Position numbers and translations under genes: made by a program
Notes under the pieces: model-generated
The model's input: only the letters and a program-made list of their open reading frames with translations
Told to the model about the DNA's origin: nothing
Databases searched by the model: none
Shown here: piece after piece, positions 1-6,657 of the stretch
Numbering within the stretch: the stretch's first letter is position 1
Layout: each line of letters begins with the position of its first letter
NCBI GenBank assembly: GCA_045617405.1
Contig: JAZLIL010000006.1
Coordinates: 1 to 15,320, forward strand
Reading direction: 5' to 3'
Source: JAZLIL01 sp045617405
Lineage (GTDB): Bacteria; Bacillota; Clostridia; Lachnospirales; Lachnospiraceae
DNA length: 15,320 bases

Positions 1-303
1 CTCCTGCGCTGCTGCCTCTCTCTTTATCGCCCTGCTTCCGCCCCCTGTGCCGCCGGCTGCGCCAATGTCCTGACCGGCTGCTGCAAGAATAAGCGCTTTA
101 AACTCATCTCTTGTAACTGCCTTCTGCGGATTCTTCAGAATCTTTTTCGCATTGAACATTTCGCCGTCCAAAAGCTTCATCGTTGAAAGCCACTTGACGT
201 TTTTCTTCGCATTGCCTGCAGCCTTCGCCGCAACATGCGGCATGCAGCAGCATATGAGAAGTACTGCGAGCATCACTGTGAAAATTCCTGTACTCTTTTT
301 CAT
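1..303 (-). CDS. Secreted protein, N-terminal part, possible degenerate SLH domain (partial, runs off window start)
   Basis: The frame is open from an ATG at 303-301 to the left edge, giving 101 codons of an incomplete protein. It begins with a textbook signal peptide: MKKS, then a hydrophobic core (about residues 6-20, with a CCC run) and a small-residue cleavage region ending near AAKAAG (residues 26-30). The start is supported by a GAGAGGGG ribosome site 7 nt upstream. After the signal, residues about 38-77 (WLSTMKLL..., then AVTRDEFKALILAAAG) resemble the end of an S-layer homology repeat, whose hallmark is a TR-E-F-L pattern; a Gly-rich stretch (GGTGGGS) follows. The gene lies 41 nt downstream of the FecR-domain gene on the same strand and should be co-transcribed with it. 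Secretion is seen directly; cell-wall attachment through SLH is only a suggestion because one degenerate copy is visible. Confidence 0.75.
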   Translation of the reverse strand, partial: MKKSTGIFTVMLAVLLICCCMPHVAAKAAGNAKKNVKWLSTMKLLDGEMFNAKKILKNPQKAVTRDEFKALILAAAGQDIGAAGGTGGGSRAIKREAAAQE

Positions 304-344
304 TATTATCCCCTCTCAAAAAGATTTGACTGATTGAGTTGTTA

Positions 345-3300
345 CTACTTTGAAATACCGGCAATACTGAAGTAGCGTTTCTGTTCGCCACCTGAAACGC
401 GCACATAATCAGAGGAATCATGATTCGTCATGTACCACCAACCGTATTTCCCATCACTGTCAAAATCGACATTTACACGATAGCCGTAATCAATTGGATT
501 CTCCGGATTTGTTTTGTCAGTAACCATAAACGCAAACTGATTTTCCTGATAGACGTCCAGTCCTAATGCCTTAAAACCGCTTCCGATCACCTCAAACGGT
601 ACTGCAGTATTGGACGGCGTTCCTTCCATGCAGTTTTCGATGTTAATCGGGGATGCCTTATCAAAAATTACATTAACACTGTTTTCCCAGATTCTGTTTG
701 AACCGGAAATGTTGTTGCCGTTTGCAGCATAGACAATCGCCCTTGTATGATTGTAATTATCGAAGCTGTTTATCTTTCCGCTGCTGTAAATCTGCAGATA
801 GTTTTTCATGGCGCGCTTCTTCATAAGAGCGCCTTCATCAGCAGCAATATCTCTGTCTCCGACGAGCACTGCTACAGCACTTCCGCTCGCCGCGACCTCA
901 GTTTTGACATTTATGATGGCTCCTGCGGTAATCTGTGCCAGACCGTTATCAAATCTCACCACTTCTTCACCCAGGGCCGGTTCGTCAAGCATCAGAATTC
1001 TGATTCCGACTGCCTCAGCACGATTATTGATCGGGTCTGTCGTTTGCTGGTAAACATTGAGCTTTGTCTTTTTGGGCTCGGGGTCTCCCGCATAAGAAGG
1101 GATACCTGTCGGCTCTGACTCGAGTTTATATTCAGTCCACGAAGGATAATTTATTATTTCATTAAGACACAGATTTGTATTGATGCCGAGTTCGAAGCAG
1201 GTATCATCTACACTCTGATTGTCCATAAGTGTACCGTAGGTATCAATTCTTATTGGAGTCGCTCCGGCATATTCATATTGATTAGCAAAAACACTCTGCC
1301 AGTCTCTGTTTGCACTGACCATTGTCTTATCTCTGCCGTTCGTTTTGCTATAGAATATGCATTCATAGAGTTCCAGGTACTCTTCGAGTTTGTTATTTAC
1401 TAAGTCTTCCCGCACACTTTCATCATAAGACTCTATCGGCAGGGACAGCATTCTGATTGCCTCACTGTGATCACCGGCATTAAGACTGAAAATTGTTCTT
1501 ACTGCCGATATTGCTCTTAACGAACCACGATTGAAGATTCCGGTCGAAAATTCCTCGTTGATTCCAAACTGGCAGTCCAGAATATCAAGCTCAAATCGTA
1601 ATTCGCTTGGCTTTGTACCTTTTGAATCCGGCATAATACTGATACAGACAGGTGCAGTATCATCGCTAATGTTAATGCTACTTGAAGAAGGAACCTCTAA
1701 AATGCATTTATCAAGGCTGACATGCCTGTTAATACTATCGATACGGATTCCCGCAGTGTTGCATCCGCTGATAATGAAATTGGTTTCTCTTACGTAACAG
1801 TTTCCGGTGAAGCTTGAACCTAAGACAGTATTCAAAGAATCCTCGACGGAAAGAACCGAAGCCCTACTGCAGCCCAAATCCACTGTCGCTTTACACTTTT
1901 CGAGATTCACTGTTGCCTTTTCGCCGACAGACCTGACTGCCGCGGGAGCCTCAACCTTTGATGACAAACCTGCCCCGTCAGTCACAGGCTTAACATTTAT
2001 TTCCGTCCCGTAGATTATCAGCGCTGTATTCTGTTCAGCCTCTGCAAGGCAGAAGCCTTCGAGCAAATCTGCTTTACAATCGTAAATACTTACAGTATTC
2101 TCTCCGGCGCTTACGAGTCCTGCCGTCGCGGGCAGAGGCGAACTGATGCACCGTGTTTCAAGGCGTCCCTCCTCTGCATTCCCCGAAGAACCTGAAACAG
2201 ACCTCACATTGATGTCACGAAGTGTCAGGTTCATCGAAGTTTCAATCCCGACAGTCTGCTTATTATCGCCCGGATGCTGCATAAATATTACAGCTCCGGC
2301 CTTCGTAAGGTCGTCTCCGAAATCGGTTATCATCAGACCACCCATACTGTTTTTGATTGCCGGTGCACTGCCAGCTGCGGCATTTCCCGTTTCTACAGTA
2401 AGCATCCATCCGTTCAGGTACACTACCTTAGACGTTCCAACCTTCACAGGGTTGATGTCCGATACATTTGCATCCCTGATGAGGATAATATACTCGGAAT
2501 CAATCATTTTGTCAGTCCTTACAAGTGAAAGTGCATCACCAAGACTCATTACAACCGAATCGTTTACAATACATTCACAGCCGTTTGGAACGTCAGAAGG
2601 ATCTATTATTCTGTCCGGACTCTCCTTAATATACTTAACCTTTACCGTAATGTCTCTGTCGAGCTTCTTTGCAAAATAATCCTTTAAATCTCCTTCAAAA
2701 AGGAATACCGGACGCTTTCCTTCAGGCATATTCTCCCACGTATCTGATAAAAGATTATCCAGATCACTAATACTGTTTATTGCCGAAAGATAGGATTGCG
2801 CAATAACCTTACCGGTTACGTCTTCAACAGCAGTAACCTTGTAAGCCGTTTCAAATGGCTGCCCTGTTACATAGTTTCCGGAAGCATTGAAATTCTTGCA
2901 GCCTAGCGGAATAATCACCCTGTTAAGGCACTTTCCCGTATTCGAATCGACTGAGGCATCATTACTGACAGGATTCTTTATTCCTGCAAGGTCTGCAGTT
3001 GCTTCTATATCAAGAACGGCATTCTTAATGATACGCGCCCCTGAACCGTCAGTGCTGTTGTTCATGTTACAAGAAGCATATTCCTGAGAAGACTTGTTCG
3101 TAAAACTGCCTTCGTTTACAAACTCTTCCGCAATGAATGTATATCCGGAGTTTTTGACAGTTCCTTTATTGACTAATCCGAAGTAGAAGAACGCATCGCC
3201 CTCATTGATAAGCGTTCCGCCGGCTTCAACAGATACTTTTCCGCTGAAGATTACCCATGCATCTAAGGGAATTGTAAGAGTACAGCCGTTCTTAACAACA

Positions 3301-4757
3301 ACTTCTTCCGAACCACCGACCGAATAAACTTTCACATCAAGTCCGGTATCAAAAAGCTGTGCCGGATGAACGTTTATCTGTCCGTTATTATCAAATACAT
3401 TAGTAAAGCAGGCCTTAGGATTGATTACCTCTCCGAAAGGCTTTCCACCTGACAGAATCTGCGCATTAAGTTCCTTTGCCGAAATATCGGCATCTTCGGG
3501 AGTCTCGGGCAGAGCCGGATCATTACCGCTTCCTGTTCCACTTCCTGTTCCGCTTCCGGTGCCGCTTCCTGTTCCGTTTCCGCTGTCACTTCCTGTTCCG
3601 CTTCCGCTGTCACTTCCTGTTCCGCTTCCGCTGCTCGATTCGGAGCCGGAAGCGCTTTCCTCGCTCTTCTTATTCACATCACCTGTGTTGGAATCTTTCT
3701 CGTCTGCAGCCGGTTTTTCTTCAATCAACGACTTGCCGGATTCACCGCCGGCTCTGTCGCTTGCTGAGGCTTCTTCCTTTGACGCTGCCACAGCCTTTAA
3801 AGCTTCCTCGGACTTCGACGGTGCAACCTTCTCTGCGGCCTTTTCAATTTTAGCCTTTTCACCGGGAGCCACACCGCTCTGCTCCTTTGCGAGAGCCTTA
3901 TCCTCAGCTATCGATTTCTCAATGCTGTTGATAGTTTCTTCCTGCCTTTGTTCTGCCTCTTCGATCAGCTTTGCTACAGCCTCTGCGCCTCCGAGAGTCT
4001 CAGCGAAGGCTTCTCCGACTCTTTCAGAATTAACGATTTCTTTAATAACATCAGGTGTCTTTTCCTTTAAAATGCTGTCTAAATCTACCTTTTTAACAGC
4101 AATCTCGGGCTTTTCACCTGCTGCGGGATTATTCTTTACTTCTGCAAGCTCTGAGCTAACTACTTCAAGTCCTTCACCGGCAGTAATTGTTGTAAAAGCA
4201 GCCTGTTCGCCGCTTCCGATAGTCATGTCGCACACACCTTCAACAAGGCCGGCCTGCTCTTTTCTTTCGCCGCCTTCCGATACACTCGAGCTTACTAATC
4301 CGTATGTTCCGAGAATACCCATCGTAATGTTTGACGTGCAGACATTAAACTCCTCATCGGGCTTCACCTTGCTCTTAACATCAAAGGTGATTTCACCCTT
4401 GTCAAGGTAGATAGAACTGCTGCTGCCCTTCTTATCCACTCTGATCTTTGTGTTTGCCGTCATCATGATGGCCTTCGAATCATCTACCGACAGATATGCC
4501 TTGGTATTATTTCCGGATTCCAAAGTATATCCGTTGTAGATTATCATTCCTTCCTTTGCCGTTACAGTCTTTCCGCTGTCATTCTTAACAGTCAGACTGC
4601 TTCCGCTGAAGGAATCAAGCTTGATGCTCTTTGCTTTGACACTTTTAAACCATGACTTTTCGTTGATCGTCTTCGCAAAAATCACACCCGAAGAAGACGT
4701 TACAACAAACGCCAGTGTCATAAGCACAGCGATGAATTTCTTGATCGTTCTGCTCAT
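345..4757 (-). CDS. Large secreted FecR-domain surface protein with Ser/Gly/Thr linker and beta-rich C-terminal region (1470 aa)
   Basis: The ATG at 4757 has an AAGGAGAG ribosome site about 8 nt upstream and is followed by a signal peptide (basic MSRTIKK, hydrophobic core to about residue 20, likely cleavage after VIFA, residue 28). Residues about 52-200 match a FecR-type domain: a beta-sandwich pattern with GYTLESGNNTKAYLSVDDS, TKIRVDKK, IYLDKGEITFDV and TSNITMGILGTYG. Residues about 225-350 are Ala/Glu/Lys-rich and probably helical. Residues 369-412 are a flexible GSGT/GSDS linker. The remaining ~1050 residues are Asn/Gly/Ser/Thr/Val-rich with many short beta segments, like a right-handed beta-helix or adhesin-type fold, but I recognise no named domain there. 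There is no LPXTG sorting signal and no C-terminal membrane helix, so how it stays on the cell is unknown. FecR domains were named from iron-citrate signalling, but here no sigma factor or TonB receptor is nearby; instead a CHASE2 cyclase and an HD-GYP protein lie upstream on the same strand. Confidence 0.95.
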   Translation of the reverse strand: MSRTIKKFIAVLMTLAFVVTSSSGVIFAKTINEKSWFKSVKAKSIKLDSFSGSSLTVKNDSGKTVTAKEGMIIYNGYTLESGNNTKAYLSVDDSKAIMMTANTKIRVDKKGSSSSIYLDKGEITFDVKSKVKPDEEFNVCTSNITMGILGTYGLVSSSVSEGGERKEQAGLVEGVCDMTIGSGEQAAFTTITAGEGLEVVSSELAEVKNNPAAGEKPEIAVKKVDLDSILKEKTPDVIKEIVNSERVGEAFAETLGGAEAVAKLIEEAEQRQEETINSIEKSIAEDKALAKEQSGVAPGEKAKIEKAAEKVAPSKSEEALKAVAASKEEASASDRAGGESGKSLIEEKPAADEKDSNTGDVNKKSEESASGSESSSGSGTGSDSGSGTGSDSGNGTGSGTGSGTGSGTGSGNDPALPETPEDADISAKELNAQILSGGKPFGEVINPKACFTNVFDNNGQINVHPAQLFDTGLDVKVYSVGGSEEVVVKNGCTLTIPLDAWVIFSGKVSVEAGGTLINEGDAFFYFGLVNKGTVKNSGYTFIAEEFVNEGSFTNKSSQEYASCNMNNSTDGSGARIIKNAVLDIEATADLAGIKNPVSNDASVDSNTGKCLNRVIIPLGCKNFNASGNYVTGQPFETAYKVTAVEDVTGKVIAQSYLSAINSISDLDNLLSDTWENMPEGKRPVFLFEGDLKDYFAKKLDRDITVKVKYIKESPDRIIDPSDVPNGCECIVNDSVVMSLGDALSLVRTDKMIDSEYIILIRDANVSDINPVKVGTSKVVYLNGWMLTVETGNAAAGSAPAIKNSMGGLMITDFGDDLTKAGAVIFMQHPGDNKQTVGIETSMNLTLRDINVRSVSGSSGNAEEGRLETRCISSPLPATAGLVSAGENTVSIYDCKADLLEGFCLAEAEQNTALIIYGTEINVKPVTDGAGLSSKVEAPAAVRSVGEKATVNLEKCKATVDLGCSRASVLSVEDSLNTVLGSSFTGNCYVRETNFIISGCNTAGIRIDSINRHVSLDKCILEVPSSSSINISDDTAPVCISIMPDSKGTKPSELRFELDILDCQFGINEEFSTGIFNRGSLRAISAVRTIFSLNAGDHSEAIRMLSLPIESYDESVREDLVNNKLEEYLELYECIFYSKTNGRDKTMVSANRDWQSVFANQYEYAGATPIRIDTYGTLMDNQSVDDTCFELGINTNLCLNEIINYPSWTEYKLESEPTGIPSYAGDPEPKKTKLNVYQQTTDPINNRAEAVGIRILMLDEPALGEEVVRFDNGLAQITAGAIINVKTEVAASGSAVAVLVGDRDIAADEGALMKKRAMKNYLQIYSSGKINSFDNYNHTRAIVYAANGNNISGSNRIWENSVNVIFDKASPINIENCMEGTPSNTAVPFEVIGSGFKALGLDVYQENQFAFMVTDKTNPENPIDYGYRVNVDFDSDGKYGWWYMTNHDSSDYVRVSGGEQKRYFSIAGISK
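3529..3636 (-). repeat. 12/24-bp in-frame tandem repeat encoding the GSGT/GSDS linker
   Basis: Inside the FecR-protein gene the plus strand shows nine consecutive 12-bp units of the type cttcctgttccg. The last six form three near-identical 24-bp units (3565-3588, 3589-3612, 3613-3636). The period is a multiple of three, so gain or loss of units changes linker length by four or eight residues without a frameshift. Likely a flexible spacer between the FecR-containing part and the large C-terminal region. Confidence 0.9.
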
Positions 4758-4792
4758 AGTTTCTACTCTCCTTTTTTCCCACTACTATATGC

Positions 4793-5007
4793 TTAATCTA
4801 TTGCTCCGTTATCCGGAATAATTTTGAAGTTATTTGCAGCCGGTCCCACAGGTTGTCTGCACATAATGCCGCTTACTTCATATTGGCAAATTCAAAGTAC
4901 TTTGAAGTTTCACTACTGTCAGGAGTTCCCGGATTCTCACCGTTTACGCTAATGACAGCGGAACCATACATGCATGCTGACTGACTCTTTTCTCATTTCC
5001 GTTTTGC
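4793..5007 (-). pseudogene. Possible C-terminal remnant of a surface-protein paralogue (short ORFs only)
   Basis: The gap between the HD-GYP and FecR-protein genes has no full gene. On the minus strand, 4969-4873 encodes 32 residues that end in SKYFEFANMK and then a stop. This resembles the end of the neighbouring 1470-residue protein, KRYFSIAGISK-stop, in protein and partly in DNA (TACTT..AATTTGCC against TACTTCAGTATTGCC). The stretch before it (VNGENPGTPDSSETS) looks like a secreted-protein linker. There is an in-frame TGA just after the HD-GYP stop and no convincing ribosome site, which fits a decayed 3' end better than a live gene. A second 23-codon ORF (4864-4793) follows. The similarity is short, so chance or a real small peptide gene remain possible. 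Confidence 0.35.
4891..4906. repeat. 16-bp perfect palindrome TTCAAAGTACTTTGAA
   Basis: A perfect self-complementary 16-mer, centred between 4898 and 4899, lies about 135 bp upstream of the FecR-protein start codon. It could be a dimeric regulator site, but it also falls inside the possible gene remnant as Ser-Lys-Tyr-Phe-Glu codons, so coding constraint may explain it. No promoter boxes are clearly placed around it. Confidence 0.5.
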
Positions 5008-6486
5008 CTATTCGTTCACATTCCTGATGTAAGAATCAAGTGCCTTAACATAACGGACATCTAGCTTTCCCTCTTCGACCATTTCGTACAGGATGCCGAT
5101 AGCCCTGTCAATCGGCATCGGCTTCTTGTACGGCCTGTCAGTTGAAATCAGGGAATCAAAAATATCAAGTACTGTAAGAAGCTTCGCGCCCTCCGGTATC
5201 TCGTCCCCCTTCAGTCCCTTCGGATAGCCGCTTCCGTCGATGTACTCATGATGTGCCGACGCAATTGCCGGAACATCCTTCAGCTTGTTTCCAAAGTAAA
5301 CCTTCTCAAGAAGCCTTGCGGTAATTGAAACATGCTCCTCAACAATCTTTCTCTCGTCAGCTGTCAGCGTGCCCCGCCTGATGAGAAGCTGTTCATGCTC
5401 GGTCGCGGTAATAAGCTTTACTCTTTCAAGCTCGCCCGTTTCAATGTTCTTGACATCGTACTCTTTGTTGGCAAGCTCCTCAATCTTTGCCACCGTCTCA
5501 TCATCAAGAAATCCCAGATTGTCAACCCGCTTAATAAGCTCCCTCGCGGAGATGATGTAAGCTTCCTCCTTCTCGAACTCTTCCTTTGTGATTATGCCCT
5601 CGTACATGTCGATTTTCAGCTTGCAACCGGCAAGTTCAAATCTTGTCAGCACCTTTGAAAGTCCTTCTCCGAGTCTCGTTGACTTGTTGATGATTTCAAT
5701 CGGCGTAATCAGCTTTCCGATGTCATGAAGCTTTGCCGCCATAACGACCTGTTCGACGTAATCCTTTGTAAAATGAATGCTGCTCCTGCCTGCCTTATAC
5801 TCGCTGTCAAGATACTTAAGCACTTCTTTGCTGTAATTAGCCACATTGTTTGTGTGGTTTGCGTTATATGGTGTTCTCTCATCAATTGCTGCAGTGAAGG
5901 TACGAACCATGGAATCGAGAAGCATGCTCATGTCGTTCATATACTTCATGTTTGCAAGTGTAATCGTCGCTTCGGATGCAAGCGAGAAAATGATAAACTC
6001 AAACACGGAATCAAAAGGAATGACTTCACCGTTTTCATCAAGTGCGTTAATCAGCTGAATAACTCCGAGAACGTCATTTTCATGGCTGATAAGCGGAATC
6101 ACGAGCATCGACTTTGTCCTGTAGCCGTTGATCTTATCGTACTTTTTCGGTCCCTTGAAATCGAACTTCGCGCTCTCGTAGACGTCTTCGATGTTGATGA
6201 CCTCACGGTGAATTGCGCTGTAGGCGCAGACGTTCTCATCATGAAGCGGAACCGGGGGCAGATTGACGGTTTCTCCGCCGCCGCCAGAATAGGTGCCCAT
6301 ACTGTGGTTGCACATGATTTTGAAACGCAGCATATCGTTCTCGAGAACATAGAGTGTTCCGCCGTCGCAGTGCGTGATGTTCATGGACTCGGTCAGGATA
6401 AGCTCAAGGAGCCTGTTGTAGTCCTTCTCTGATGTCAGTGCTATTCCGATTTTCAGGATTTTATCAAGATCTTCAGTGATTATCAT
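5008..6486 (-). CDS. GAF/HD-GYP cyclic-di-GMP phosphodiesterase
   Basis: A cytoplasmic protein of 492 residues from the ATG at 6486. A TTG two codons upstream (6492) is an alternative start, but the GGACGG ribosome-site-like sequence is 7 nt from the ATG and only 1 nt from the TTG. Counting from the TTG, residues about 10-180 form a GAF sensor domain. The HD-GYP domain follows with every expected metal ligand: H213 (NANHTNNV), H256-D257 (LHDIGK), H387 (EEHVSIT), H414-H415 (AHHEYIDGSGYPKG, containing the GYP signature at 422-424) and D443 (VLDIFDSL). Such proteins hydrolyse c-di-GMP to pGpG or GMP. About 100 residues (272-373) are inserted between the HD motif and the GTLTADERKIVEEH segment; to my recollection a subgroup of HD phosphohydrolases shares this. 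The gene is 171 nt downstream of the CHASE2 cyclase on the same strand. There are no membrane helices. Confidence in the family is high; the GAF ligand is unknown. Confidence 0.94.
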   Translation of the reverse strand: MIITEDLDKILKIGIALTSEKDYNRLLELILTESMNITHCDGGTLYVLENDMLRFKIMCNHSMGTYSGGGGETVNLPPVPLHDENVCAYSAIHREVINIEDVYESAKFDFKGPKKYDKINGYRTKSMLVIPLISHENDVLGVIQLINALDENGEVIPFDSVFEFIIFSLASEATITLANMKYMNDMSMLLDSMVRTFTAAIDERTPYNANHTNNVANYSKEVLKYLDSEYKAGRSSIHFTKDYVEQVVMAAKLHDIGKLITPIEIINKSTRLGEGLSKVLTRFELAGCKLKIDMYEGIITKEEFEKEEAYIISARELIKRVDNLGFLDDETVAKIEELANKEYDVKNIETGELERVKLITATEHEQLLIRRGTLTADERKIVEEHVSITARLLEKVYFGNKLKDVPAIASAHHEYIDGSGYPKGLKGDEIPEGAKLLTVLDIFDSLISTDRPYKKPMPIDRAIGILYEMVEEGKLDVRYVKALDSYIRNVNE

Positions 6487-6657
6487 ATGCAAACCGTCCG
6501 TGTACAGAATCTGTGTTACATGTATCTAAAAGCCTTTACGCTAAATTGTCTTGTATTTTGCTTGCAGGAATTATTCTCTTCGGGCATTTTGATTGCGGTC
6601 ATATATCATGATGGCAATACTGCGGTGCATTCAAACTGTCCAAAGCAGGTGCCGGAC

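Noticed and set aside
3421..4410. Plus-strand open frame with Pro-Leu-Pro-Val repeats
   Set aside because: It is the antisense reading of the Gly/Ser/Thr linker and Ala/Glu-rich part of the FecR protein; the repeat in the linker DNA creates the pattern.
4758..5007. c-di-GMP riboswitch upstream of the FecR-protein gene
   Set aside because: I looked for the conserved core and tetraloop elements of the type I class in this and the 12860-13322 gap and did not see them.
6493..6657. 19-codon ORF in the gap between the cyclase and HD-GYP genes
   Set aside because: No good ribosome site and nothing recognisable in the peptide; the gap shows no clear promoter or hairpin either.
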